This document shows positions 1 to 10,506 of a stretch of 44,733 bases of DNA, one piece after another. Made by a program: the position numbers and the translations under genes. Where the stretch lies: NCBI GenBank assembly GCA_032718475.1, contig JAUCBJ010001854.1:1-44733 (forward strand). Direction: 5' to 3'. Under the pieces are notes generated by a model, which was given only the letters and a program-made list of their open reading frames with translations, was not told where the DNA came from and did no database searches. The stretch is from Nemertoderma westbladi (taxonomy: Eukaryota > Xenacoelomorpha > Nemertodermatida > Nemertodermatidae). Position 1 is the first letter of the stretch. Every line of letters begins with the position of its first letter.

Positions 1-350
1 AATATAAGTTTTAATATAGTATTTAATGTTTTAATAATAATCAGCTATTCTAGCTCAATGTGACTTTAGTTATTCACAAATACACGAACGCAATGAAAAT
101 AACTTTACCATAAACTTGGCCATTTACGAATATAGTTTGTACACAGATGCAGTACTCTACTCGCTCATCTTTATAAACCTCGTTACGCTCGTTCTCTTCA
201 TTTTGTCACCATAATTTTTTATATTTTATCCAGTGACAATAAAGTATCTGTTTGAACTCTAGACGGGTACAATGGCTTACTGACAGGAAGGGGTTGTGGT
301 CAGCGGAATATAAAGTACATTTATTTGCCGAGTAATAAAAAGTAAATAAC

Positions 351-704
351 CTTTCCGCTGCTTCGCTTTGAAGCGATTGTACTCGATATTCTTTATGGAC
401 TGCTGGAAGTCGGGTACGGCCGGCTCGGTTTGGGCGTACGGAGTGGAGGTCGTCCGGGATATCTTTTTGAGCCGTATACTCCCGGACACGTCCGGAATCT
501 CGGACACGGCCTTGCGTCCGAGACTGGTGGTGTTGAGCTCCTCGTCGCCCTCCTCCACGCGTTGGTTCTTTATCGCCTGTCGGTAGGCGCTGCGGTCGAA
601 ACCCTCGCGGATCCGGAGGATGCAGACGCCGTAACGGAGGTCGAACGCGTTGTGTATGACCTCGACGTACCCGGGGAGCGAGCTAATCGAGTCCTTCCAA
701 TCCC
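351..704 (-). CDS. SLC12A2-like: NKCC-type cotransporter, exon 4 (start of cytosolic C-terminal domain)
   Basis: Coding exon read on the minus strand from 704 to 351. It follows an AAAG acceptor and ends at an AAAG|GTTATT donor. It opens in phase 1, exactly matching the phase-1 end of exon 3, and it ends in phase 1. It supplies residues about 767-884. The peptide opens with GDWKDSISSLPGYVEVIHNA and continues FDLRYGVCILRIREG, which is the start of the SLC12 C-terminal domain. It then has a variable charged linker and finishes RFKAKQRK, the point just before the conserved WWLFDDGGL-type segment. That next segment is not in the window, so the protein is cut off by the left edge. The exon is GC-rich against AT-rich introns. 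Family assignment is strong; NKCC1, NKCC2 and NCC cannot be separated without a tree. Confidence 0.88.
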
Positions 705-1042
705 CTTTAATATTAATAAATGGAAATAAATATTATCTAATTTTGTAACAATTAAAACTTAATGGTTAATTATTCTTAATAAAAAAGTAAAAAAATAGGA
801 AAAAAAAAATTTTTTTAATAAAAAAATAGAAAAAAAATAGAAAAATAAAAAATAACAAATTTTTTTTTAAATGAATTAAAAAAAACACACATTTTTTAAT
901 AGAAAAATAGGATAATTACAGGATATTCAACGTTGGGAGTTAGTGTGGCGCTGCCTTACAGGTAACTGCCAAGAGAGGTAAGCGATAAAGTTATTATTAA
1001 TACAGATAAATAACATGTTCTAGAATGTTGAATTAAAATTAC
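705..1042 (-). other. NKCC intron 3
   Basis: Short 338-bp intron, very AT-rich, with runs of A and T between about 780 and 900. No other feature is seen in it. The stretch GGTAACTGCCAAGAGAG near 966 recurs near 10338, beside a tRNA-like repeat, so a small piece of a dispersed repeat may be present. Confidence 0.7.
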
Positions 1043-1835
1043 CTTTAAATCCCATAAACAACGTGTTCGGCCTCAACCTCCCCAAACCGCTGGACTCCAT
1101 TAACGCTTGCGCCCCCGTGCGGAAGTCCCCGCACGCTATAGACGTGTAGAACGCCTTCACCTTATTCGCTGCCAGCCAATCCTTGTAGACTTTCAGCTTC
1201 AAGCCGATCTTCTGGTACTGCGGCTTCGATTCGCTAACAACATTGCCGCACAACATCAGCGTGTTGTTTTTGGTTACCTGGTTGACGAAGTAGACGAGAG
1301 CGGGTCTGTCTACGGGCGGCCCGCTGAGGACTAGACACTGCGGTCGGAAGGTCTTTATGTGTTCGTTCTGTCGGGTTAGTTTCAGTATCGCGCCTAGAGT
1401 GGAGGTGTAGAGGAGCGCTTGGGCGGAGGTTCCCCAGTTAACGTCGGGTTCGTTGTAATGGAGGACCCCGTAGAGGACGGCGATGATAAAGGCGGTGATC
1501 AGAGCGGTGTACCAGTTGATAATGAACATGATGCCGATACAGAGAAGGCAGCCGAGCAGCGCGATGTATTTATGGTAGAAACGGAACCCGGGGCGGAAGC
1601 CCGGGGAGTTACTGATCGAAGCGATGAAACAGGAGCCGTTGATGAGGGCGTAGCACATGAGGAAGAAGTTGGAGATGAGAGGGGCGATCGCGTTGAGTTT
1701 CCCGATGGCGATGCAGCCCGAGAAGATGAGGAAGCAGAGGATGTAGGCGCGCCAGGGCTCGTTGTTACGGCCGTATCCCTTCCCGAAGAAATCGATGTAA
1801 GGGAACAAATTGTCGTTGCAGACGGCCTGGAATAC
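1043..1835 (-). CDS. SLC12A2-like: NKCC-type cotransporter, exon 3 (late transmembrane helices and start of C-terminal domain)
   Basis: Minus-strand exon from 1835 to 1043. The acceptor is CTCCAG|GTATTC and the donor is TTTAAAG|GTAATT. It opens in phase 0 and ends in phase 1, and contributes residues about 503-766. The peptide starts VFQAVCNDNLFPYIDFFGKG, the conserved intracellular segment after TM8. It continues through hydrophobic helices (IAPLISNFFLMCYALINGSC; IALLGCLLCIGIMFIINWY) to PDVNWGTSAQALLY, the hallmark junction with the cytosolic domain. FRPQCLVLSG and GLGRLRPNTLFMGFK are further conserved SLC12 C-terminal blocks. The acceptor lies next to an ATTA microsatellite at 1843-1879. 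Na+, K+ and Cl- cotransport at the plasma membrane is inferred from the family. Confidence 0.92.
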
Positions 1836-3160
1836 CTGGAGATGTAATTAATTAATTAATTAATTAATTAATTAATTAAACAACACGTAAGATACATTAG
1901 GGAGAGACCATACATTCCCCTTGTCTATTAGTTATGCTAATGTTACTTTCAGTTTCTCTATTTATAGCGATAATAATATAAATATAAAATATAAATATAA
2001 TAATAATGTCTGAATAAACGTATTAATATTAATATGCGATATTAATATATTTACAATATTCGATGTTTTTTTTAAGAACCCTACCATAAGGGACTTTTGA
2101 GATTTGTCGAGTTTTGAAATCTCTTTGAGAATTTATCGATGGTTATTACACTACGGGGAATTATTAATATTAATATAACAACTAAATAAGATTTGAATAA
2201 AAGTTTAAAAACGGAAGGAACTATTAAGGATAATGGAGAAAACAATATGGGAGAAGGTTGCAATGTAGAGTCGGAATGTTGATTAGGGTTCGAGTACAAC
2301 AATCGGACAATAATAACCGAAATCGTGGGAACTGCTGAATAAGTACGCAGAATGAAGGAAAGTCCGAATAGCAGCTATTTACATAGGTCTGTGGGTCGGA
2401 TCTTAATTCTGATTGGTCAATATCTGAATGAAAATATATACTAAATATTATATATAAATATGAATATGAATAATATATATTCCTTAGATATTAAATAAAT
2501 AAATAAATAGTCTATTAAATAACATTCTCCATAATCTAGTCCATCCTGTGTAATACATTAAACATGCGAACAAACACATTAATCATACCAAATCAGATAT
2601 CTGCCAAATAAGCCGACTTCCGGCACCAAGCAGGTAATTGTTGGTACCCGGGGGGGGGGGGGGGGGATATACAATAAAAAGCCACCAGTAAGCCACGTAC
2701 ACTACCAAGTTAAGACTGAGGGGCGAGCCACGAGGTTGGCGGAGCCTTAACGGACTGGCACTGTTCGTTCCCACAACATTATCGCCCCAATGACCTGCTA
2801 ATAACTTAGTCGGATTTCAATCTATCGAGTTGAAAATTTGTAGGAATCAATAGGACAACAAGAGATAATTTAAGAGACTTCCAGACGCCATCAGTTCAAC
2901 AGTAACCCGCTAGAGGTCCAAAGATTAAATGACCTCCTATTTATTCGCTATTAATCCGTTCAAACAGAATGTTGGCAGAAATACGTTCTGGGCCATCAAC
3001 AGGTGGTAGAGTGATCAGGGGAGATCTGCTTATTGGCGTATCTAAGAGGTTGTTCTACAAGGTGCTGCTCGGTTTAAAAGATGATACACTTACATAAAGG
3101 AACATGGGGGGGGGGGGGTAGTTTATATAGTTCGAAACGTTTTAAGTAAATCTAACCAAC
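1836..3160 (-). other. NKCC intron 2
   Basis: A 1325-bp intron. It contains an ATTA tetranucleotide repeat (1843-1879) next to the exon 3 acceptor, AT-rich DNA at 1970-2060 and 2430-2510, a 17-base G run (2650-2666) and a 13-base G run (3106-3118). The G runs are poly-C in the transcript. No coding sequence was recognised. Confidence 0.75.
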
Positions 3161-3976
3161 CTTGGGTGCACTAACGATGCTAGCGAGCGCGCTGGATAGA
3201 GTAGCGGCGATAATACCGCAGAGGATAACGTATCCGTTAGCGGAGACCAACTCCATGACCTGGTTGGAGTGGTGGAGCCCCCAGAGGCAGTTGAGACCCT
3301 CGGTGCAGTTCCGTTGGGGGTACTCGACGAGCCAGTCGACCTCCCGCTGCACGCAGCTGCCCGCCAGCACCGCCATGAGGACGTAGACGAAGGTGCTGAG
3401 AACGATGGCCACCAGGGTGCCCTTGGGGATCGCGGAGGAGGGATCCTTGAGATCCCCGGAGATGTTGGCCCCCGCGAGGATCCCGGTCGCCGCCGGGAAG
3501 AAGATGGCGAACACGCCGAAGAACGTCTGGGGCTGGTCGGAGCCCTTCTCGGCGATGTAGGAGGGTAGCGAGTTGTTCGCGAAGATTCCCGAGGATAGAC
3601 CGTGGAATCCCTTAGCGAAGCGCTCCGAGTCCACAGCGGGGGTGATAAACACGCCGACCAGGAAGGTGACTATGGAGACAACGAGCACAGCGAGTAACAC
3701 CAACTGCATCTTGGCTTCCCACTCCATCCCCGCTAATGTAACACACAGTAGGAAGCAGCCGGTTAGCAGCCCTATTATACGGATATCGTTAATGTCCCCG
3801 TCCACTATTTCCGCGCCCTCCAGGTAGTTCCCCATGACGCTGAACACGATGGTCTCGCTGAACCCCACGACGTACATAGAGACGGCGACCGCGTTGGCTA
3901 TAGAGAATACAATACCGATAGCGCCGCCGAAACCTGGTCCGAGACTCCGAGAGATAAGGAAGTAGGCGCCGCCACC
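3161..3976 (-). CDS. SLC12A2-like: NKCC-type cotransporter, exon 2 (transmembrane core)
   Basis: Minus-strand exon from 3976 to 3161, acceptor TTACAG|GGTGGC and donor CCCAAG|GTTGG. Both ends are in phase 0, joining exon 1 (..GEVK) to GGGAYFLISRSLGP and passing ..SAPK to exon 3. It supplies residues about 231-502. Diagnostic SLC12 segments are FGGAIGIVFSIANAVAVSMY, AGMEWEAK, FAIFFPAATGILAGANISGD with DPSSAIPKGT, and LSSALASIVSAPK. The long extracellular loop includes NCTEG, a potential N-glycosylation site, and an LNCLWGLHHSNQVM segment characteristic of the NKCC/NCC branch rather than KCCs. The alignment to the family runs without gaps through the helices, so the exon looks intact. Confidence 0.93.
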
Positions 3977-4624
3977 CTGTAAGCCAATATATAGAAATAA
4001 TAATAACAATAATGATTACATGATGGGGCGTTAGTTACTGAGGGGGGGGGGGGGGGGGGGGGAACTACTAATTATATAGTCTCCTCCATAAATTAGATCC
4101 AATATTAACATTTTCTCCGCACTAAAGTACTTATATAATGTCACAGCCTCAAACTGTTTAACTAGATATTCTAGACAACGACTAGAATGCTTTAGGAGTA
4201 ACTTCTGCATCATTAATTAATTTTTCTGACCGAATAATAATAAATACCGGTAATTTATTATTTATTATTTTATTAGGTTTAAATATATTTTATTTTACTT
4301 ATTTCAGCCAATCAGTGCCTCTATACCAATGGATTCGTCTCTTTCAATTTGTTATTCTGAATTTAATATTTTGGATTTTGAACTTTTTAACGGGCGCTTT
4401 GTGCCGCATTCATATTTCCAGGTGAGTTCAATAATAATATAATAATAATGAATATATATCTTTAATTCCAACATTGGACAATAAAACAGTAAATTAAATA
4501 ATAAGTAATTAAGTAGCACATTAATATAATAAAATAATTAATAAAAGGTTAAAAGGAGGTAACAACAAGGCGACTATTTATATGAATATCTTTCTAATAA
4601 CATTAGACGTAGAGGCGCATTTAT

Positions 4625-5510
4625 TTCGGAGGTAATGGGCGGTCAAGACGCATCAGGAATAGCGCTATTTGTAAGTCTGAAAGGCTGGGTGGTACTTTCT
4701 GACACTGGGAATAGTGGGTCCTTTCTTCCGGCTGTATTGCCGAAGAGCCAGCAATGACAGCTATCTGAAGCTTTCCAGCAGTTCACATGCGCGCAGTATT
4801 GTTGATGGCACCCATTGGAGATCAGCATTGCACCAGCCCGTCGACGGAAGCCTGTTATGTTATCTAGAACAACGGTAGTTTCCTGAGGGTCTGAACCGTC
4901 GACTGCGTTTAGGATGGTGGTTGTCGAGGAAAATTTAGAAAGGCCACACCATAGTTTCCAAAAGAAGCCCCGTACGCGGTGTACATGTGGAAGAGAGCTG
5001 ATGTCACCGTTGTAGAAGATCCTGCATCCATATGTTACCGTTGGTAAAACAATACTAGACCAAAGGCGCTCTGCAGATTCTTTTGATAAAATCGTTAGTT
5101 CTACTTTCGAGGCGAGCCTCACGCAGCAGGCGATCACTTTTTTTTATAGGTGGTTGTAATGGCCATTCGGGCCGTTTTTCGTCGAAAGAATGATTCCCAA
5201 GTAATTGAATGAATTTTCAAATTCTATTCTGGAGCCTTTGTCCGTTTTGGAGAGACGTCCGCCGCTTTTGTTTATTTCAGATTCATAGACAGGTCATTCT
5301 CATCCCAATAGTGAGCTAAAATATCGAGACTTCTTTGTAAGTCGGAGATTGAGGAACCAAAAATGACTACATCGTCAGCGTACATTATCATGAGGCATCC
5401 TGTCACCATTAGATAGAGCGGGTAAGTTTGCAACAAACATCCTGAAGAGAAGTGGCGAAAGTTTATCCCCCTGAATGACTCCCACTGTTCGATAAATATA
5501 ATTAATATTA
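4625..5510 (-). pseudogene. Decayed non-LTR (LINE) reverse transcriptase fragment
   Basis: Read on the minus strand, about 5500-5400 encodes VGVIQGDKLSPLLF, the RT motif before the catalytic box. After a frameshift near 5400 comes MYADDVVIFGS with the catalytic YADD. Past a stop near 5265 the reading resumes with FENSFNYLGIILSTK, a typical LINE post-palm motif. It then runs into an open stretch (5137-4643) with PTVTYGCRIFYNG, a LINE RT thumb-like segment. Several stops and frameshifts show it is dead. Both ends are missing: no endonuclease domain or poly(A) tail was found. The clade cannot be set from this piece. It lies in sense orientation within an intron of the cotransporter gene. Confidence 0.75.
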
Positions 5511-7120
5511 ATAATAAATAATAATAAATTAATATAATAATAACTAGAGTACATAAATATGGTGGCACCGCCATAGCACTCGGCCGTGACGCCATTGGCA
5601 GGAAGTTGGATGACGTCAGCGACACCACGGAGATTTCTCCGAGATTCTTAATGAATGTTCACTGCTAACAGATCAAATTTAATTGGCAATTGACAAATGG
5701 CAATTGAATTGCATGGATTCAATCCAATTTTAGAAATATTACCAAACAATTAATTGTTGTAATTAAGTTGTGGTTCACAAACAATTAATTGTAATTGTAA
5801 TTTCACAAATCACTTACACAATTAATTGCCTTTAATTGCCCCAGCATAGCATTCCCAATGCACGCTGTATTGGGCTTACCAATTGCGGATTACTATTACT
5901 TTGTTAAGCCGGCATAGCATCTCAATGTGCAGCTTCAACGCAGCAGGTCGATTAATTAATTACATACAGGGCTCCTAGCGCTTTATGATAAAAAATGGCC
6001 ACGATATTTCCATGATTTCCAGAGAAAGATAAAGACTCCTTATCGATAAGATACAACTAAACTAAACAAGATATAATATTAATTATATTATTAAACCTTC
6101 AAAAGCAAGTCGCACTCCTAACTAAAATTCTCAAAATTCAACCCTGTCCGGCCGGATATCCGGCGGATTTTGGGCAAAATCTGCTATCCGGTAATCCGGC
6201 CGGGTTAAAAATCCGATGATACGCCGGAGAATTTGTAAAGTCAATCAATGTTTTGTATAACTTTTATTATTAATACTCACTTTTTCTTTTTATAATTTTT
6301 TAATTTTAATTTAATAAAAATAATAATAAATAATAAAAATTGATTCAATAAATTTTCTGAAAGAGTCAACAATTAAATCTGAATCATATATAATTTTTAT
6401 AAATATCAAGATCAACTCAATTCAACCAACATATAACGTAATAACTCAACTCAAATCAATATATCATATCAACACAAACTCTTATCAATTGAAATTTATC
6501 TCAAACTTTATCAAATTATGGTAAATAAAGAGGACCTCTTCTCCTCTCGGGAGGAAGACGACTCCTCTTCTAATCTAGAATGTCTCCGAACTTGGAGAAC
6601 ATTGCCCTCGGAGAAGATAACTGAATCCTGAAGTTGTTTGATGCCAAATCCAATGTACCACTGTACCAGTACTTTACGAAAATTTGAGAAGTAAAACTTC
6701 GATTTAACTTCCTAAGAGAATGGCAATGATTAAAAGCCCACAGAATTAGGGCGCAAACAGATATCGCAATACATCTATAATCAATTAGCTCTAGTGACAA
6801 GGCAAAAGGGTCTATAGATAAGTCAATAAGAACCACCTGGAATATCCGGAAAAATTCTACCGATATCCGATCCGGACCGGAAGCAAGAAGTGCTATCCTG
6901 TGCAACCCTATCTAAAATAAAACTGTATCCTGTTCTCTTTACAGATAAATATAAAAATAATTTAAATAGTGACCGACGACATGAAAAAATCCATTTTATT
7001 CCATGATATTTCCATGATTCATTGTTTTTTCCATGACTTCTACATGATTTCCAGGTTTTTCGAAACTCTATTTATTTTTATTTCAATTTATTGTAAAGTT
7101 ATTTGAAGTACTTCGGGTTC

Positions 7121-7432
7121 GGCCCGTGCTCCACTGGCACCACACGAGTCGAATGTCATAAGTCATTTTCAGATTTAGTCTGAGTCCGTATGTCAGAAGT
7201 ATAGCTCCCGTGCTCCACTGGTAATAAGTCATAAGTCTTTTCTTAAAAAATATAAGATGCGTCTCACATTTAATGGAACACTTGAACATTTAATGGTGTG
7301 CTGCTACCCAAAGTAACCAATTGCCAGAAAGAACTCCTGTGTCGAATGTCAAAAGATGGAACATGGGACATAATCACTTTCGACTCTTGGGTCGTAACAA
7401 ACAACTTATGACATACCAGTGGAGCACGGGCC
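7121..7432. repeat. Small inverted repeat (fold-back) in NKCC intron 1
   Basis: GGCCCGTGCTCCACTGG at 7121-7137 recurs inverted at 7416-7432. A second direct copy at 7207-7235 (CCCGTGCTCCACTGG followed by TAATAAGTCATAAG) pairs with 7404-7430 over about 27 bp with a 2-bp gap. Both arms are accompanied by repeated GTCGAATGTCA-like words. No coding capacity or clear target duplication was seen. It is likely the remnant of a fold-back or MITE-type repeat. Confidence 0.5.
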
Positions 7433-7806
7433 TTACTGTTACATCTTACTGCATATAAATCAGATATGTTTTTAAATATTGCTAAAAATGCCACCCCATC
7501 ACAAGGTACGCGGCAAACTTCGCCCTGAAAATGCGTGTTAACAACATCGATTATTGTTTTGGTTAGAAAAAGCCGTCTCTGTAACCTGCTCCTTTCCCCC
7601 CAATCGGGTTAACTTACTCGTTACGCTCGTCCTTCGTAAACAAACATTCACACTCGAGTCCCGGCGCGTTAGATAAACTCCTACTTTATACTGCACAGGC
7701 CTAGAGAAAATAAATTAAATATCCCGCCACTCGACTGCTGTATTCTAGTTGCTAAGCGACGGTTATAAACAACCCGGAAGTAATATATTATCGCTGTTTC
7801 ACTCAC

Positions 7807-8496
7807 CTTAACCTCGCCGTTAGTGCAGATCGCCGACATAGACAAGGTCGTTATTGTGGTAACAACGCCGGATAGACCAATAATAACCACGGCGAGCAGT
7901 ATACCCGCCTGTCCGACAACGTACGACAGCCGAAGGAATAACATAACCCCCCAGATGTTTAGCAAACACCGCACCAGAACACCCTTCATCCACCCGAACT
8001 TCACCAAGGCGGGGGCTTTCTCCACGACCACCGAGGTTTCTTTCTTCTCGTCCGTCGCCCCGTCTCTCTCCCCGAACTCTCCCGAATCGTCGGACTCCAG
8101 CTGTTGCGACGAGGACTGCAGTTGGTCCAGAGTCGGACGGGAACCTTCCCCGCTCGCGTAGAATCGCATACTCGGTTTGACGTCCACCGTGTTGTGTCCG
8201 AATGTTTTGTTCTCATCGAAGGATAAGACAGACAGAGAGTGATCTCTACGATCATCCCCGGAATCTCTTCGCTCGTTCGTCTCGTTGTCTTCATCCTCCC
8301 CGGGGTCTCCCAACTCGAGGACCGTGTTGAAGCTAACCTGTTTATCGAGTTTTGGGTGCTCCCGCTCGGGGGACTTCAGTCCCACCGAGTGGGACGGGAT
8401 TCGAGTTACCGAGAATCGACTCGGGGCCTCCGAGGTTTCGTCATAATCTTCGTCGCACAAAGGTTTAACGATGTCGATTTCCACTGGTCCGTCCAT
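7807..8496 (-). CDS. SLC12A2-like: NKCC-type cotransporter, exon 1 (regulatory N-terminus and TM1-TM2)
   Basis: First coding exon, minus strand, from ATG at 8496 to the donor GTTAAG|GTGAGT at 7806; 230 codons, ending in phase 0. Residues 1-165 are an acidic, Ser-rich cytosolic tail. RFSV at 27-30 fits the RFx[V/I] docking motif for SPAK/OSR1 kinases. FGHNTVD at 99-105 matches the phospho-regulatory segment whose threonines are targets of those kinases in known NKCCs. Then VKFGWMKGVLVRCLLNIWGV (about 165-184) begins TM1, and GLSGVVTTITTLSMSAICTN ends at the TM2 region. Together these make a regulated Na-(K)-Cl cotransporter rather than a KCC. The sequence just before ATG is a long C-rich tract (G on the + strand) that would sit in the 5' UTR. 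Confidence 0.92.
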
Positions 8497-8499
8497 GAT

Positions 8500-8560
8500 G
8501 GGGGGGGAGGGGGGGGGGGGGGGGTTGGTGGGAGGAGGTTGGTGGGAGGAGGTTGGTGGG
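8500..8560 (-). repeat. C-rich tract directly upstream of the NKCC start codon
   Basis: On the + strand G8500-8507, A8508 and G8509-8524 are followed by GGTTGGTGGGAGGA-type repeats to about 8560. In the transcript this is a C-rich tract beginning 4 bases before ATG. The + strand has several G-runs that could form a quadruplex. Whether this is 5' UTR depends on the unmapped transcription start. Confidence 0.6.
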
Positions 8561-8962
8561 GGAGTTTACTGGCTTATAACAGTATATGGGGAAAGTTAAC
8601 CCAGTAACCAGGTTTAAGTTACAAATAAATACAGACAAATAATAAGATATCAGCTTGTTCAGTTGTTATAGCGGTACATAACAGACACAAAAATAAAGTC
8701 TATTTAGAAATTTACCTGCGCCAACTGTATAAGCATAAATACATAGGTGTTACTTTCTGACTTTTGTTGCCTTCTGCTGAGCTGACAACTGTAGGTAGAA
8801 TTAGAATCAAAATGCCTATAATATTATACAGTATAGTTAGTCTATTAGTATAGTTGTGGTTGTGTGACTACGGTACTGGACTTAGTAGGCCAAGCAGCCA
8901 AGTCTGCTAGTGAAATGATACGTAGATGGTGCGTACTGGCTTAATACTGTATTGTATTAAAC

Positions 8963-9045
8963 CAGCCTATAGCTCAGTTTGTTTAACGGTAGGTGTTATA
9001 TTTCTCGGATAAATGAATGAAACTCGAATCTACGGTACTTCCGGT
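8963..9045 (+). repeat. tRNA-derived SINE-like head
   Basis: Contains TAGCTCAGTTTG (8970-8981), a good match to the RNA polymerase III A box. About 40 bases on is AACTCGAATCT (9021-9031), a diverged B box. The spacing is that of a tRNA. The acceptor stem does not close, so this is a tRNA-derived repeat rather than a functional tRNA. Confidence 0.45.
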
Positions 9046-9127
9046 GGCTGTATCTGAGTACTGAATGTCAGTATGTTCACGTTGGCTAGCATATTGACTT
9101 CCCCATATGTACAAGTGAGACCGGGTT

Positions 9128-9297
9128 GGAAACTGGACGCAAATCCTGCCTTGGCGAATTAATATCCCGCCTCAATGTTAAATTCTCAATTTAGGGAAAG
9201 GAGCAGGTTGCAGTGGCACGTTATTTTAACCAAAACAATAGAACAGGTTACAGTTTTATTTTTGCGAGTAATCATCTGTTATTTGCGTCCAATTTCC
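9128..9297. repeat. Fold-back repeat with GGAAAYTGGACGCAAAT arms
   Basis: The 17-bp arms at 9128-9144 and 9281-9297 are inverted copies with one mismatch, giving a 170-bp fold-back unit. Within it, 9187-9236 (AGGAGCAGGTTGCAGTGGCA .. ACCAAAACAATAG) belongs to a dispersed repeat. Other diverged copies lie near 7551-7601, 40214-40252 and 40669-40718. Confidence 0.5.
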
Positions 9298-10189
9298 CCT
9301 GCAGATACTGTAGATAATAATACTGTAGATATGTACTTTTAAAATAACAAGCATGTACACGAGATTTACTTGAGATACTCGGCTACAAAGATAAATATAT
9401 TTGTAATACAATCCTCCTTACATTAGTAACAATCCATATATATATAATAAACTGATCATATAAAATTGAAACATGTATAATGTAGCCTAAATAGGAACCT
9501 ACTGTATACAATAATTAAACGACATATGGCACATTATTGTACTTGTAATCATTATTATTGTTACTCTTCCTTCTGGCCGCATCTGACTTCTTCCCGAAAC
9601 AGTATTTTAGCTATTTGGACCTGGGTGGCTGCAGCTACTCAAGTATTTATTGCTGCTGTGAATGATTCATACATTACGAATTCACAACAACAATTAATTG
9701 AGTTTGAATGCGGAAAGGAAATGTAATCAGTGTTGGTGTGAGAAAACTTAGGTAATAAATTCATCTCCTGTGCTGTTACAGTATGTAGATACAATCACTG
9801 TTAGCAAAAGATACACCCATCCTATTAGATAGTGAAGGGCGACATTAGTTATACTTCATATTAGACCCTGTACTCATCATCACATTACTTTGATAAGGAA
9901 ATACAATGAAGTCCTTACCATAATGGACAACAAATTATCAACAATTATTTTATCAAATTCACACGCACTTTAGTTTCAACTCGTTTATCAGACAAATACA
10001 AATATTTAATTTGTTTTTGGGTTATTTAATTGCTCATCTGCCATCAAATGTTTCTCTGAATAATCAAATTTGCAATTGATACCACACGCCATGTAGTTAG
10101 TGTACAAAACTCGATAACTTTGGTTATGGAAAGGGGGGAAGCCAACCGTAATATATGTACAATGAACTACTACTTGTACTACGGAATAT

Positions 10190-10450
10190 AATCAGTTAGC
10201 TACATAGTGGATTTGTTCAGTCGCTATACTTCTTCTAGCAGGGAGGTCCCGAGTTCGATCCCGTGCTGCGCCAGTTACAATTTCGAAACTGGTTTGCCGA
10301 TCCAGCGATATGGGAGGAACCTTGCTTCTTCTGGGGGGTAACTGCCAAGAGAGAGGAACCTTCTGGTTGCCGCATGTGGTTCGCGTTTCACAGACGTTGA
10401 GCACCGGGCGCAATCTATTGGTTGTAGGTTCGAGACCGCCAGGGTTCAAA
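10190..10450 (+). repeat. tRNA-derived SINE-like sequence(s)
   Basis: TTAGCTACATAGTGG (10196-10210) resembles an A box and GAGTTCGATCC (10251-10261) is a near-perfect B box at tRNA spacing. The tRNA-like part ends GTGCTGCGCCA near 10273. A second B-box-like GTAGGTTCGAGACC lies at about 10424-10437. The minus-strand reading of this region gives a protein-like string (GLEPTTNRL, ARDRTRDLPARR) that is a well-known artefact of tRNA/SINE sequence, so it is not called as a gene. Confidence 0.5.
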
Positions 10451-10506
10451 CAGCTGGTGTCAATGGGTGCGAGTTAAATTAAACTTTGGTTACGCAAAAA
10501 TTTCTG

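Larger units (their letters stand above)
3977..7806 (-). other. NKCC intron 1
   Basis: A 3.83-kb intron. It has a 21-base G run (4042-4062) about 65 bp upstream of exon 2, and a decayed LINE (about 4625-5510). It also holds a CAATTG/CAATTAATTG-rich stretch (5670-5850) and a CCGG-rich palindromic patch around 6145-6215 containing ATATCCGGC and AATCCGGCCGG. A small fold-back repeat lies at 7121-7432. The rest is AT-rich with no recognised gene. Confidence 0.75.
8561..10185. other. Intergenic or upstream region, no gene seen
   Basis: AT-rich DNA between the cotransporter start and the satellite. It should contain the NKCC promoter, but no promoter element could be assigned. Apart from the SINE-like and fold-back repeats annotated separately, nothing is recognised. 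Short ORFs here, such as 9526-9726, lack any protein-like signature. Confidence 0.6.

Noticed and set aside
430-729. Plus-strand ORFs over NKCC exons (430-729, 1107-1334, 1419-1847, 3269-3568, 8239-8607)
   Set aside because: Shadows of the GC-rich minus-strand exons; no protein-like features.
6570-6905. Minus-strand 111-codon ORF in NKCC intron 1
   Set aside because: No recognisable domain; lies in AT-rich intron beside decayed repeats.
960-10360. GGTAACTGCCAAGAGAG shared by 966 and 10338
   Set aside because: Only about 17 bp; may be a repeat fragment, but flanks do not align well enough to call a family.
10192-10449. Minus-strand 85-codon ORF with GLEPTTNRL-like text
   Set aside because: This text is typical of tRNA/SINE sequence translated in the wrong sense; B-box motifs are visible on the + strand.
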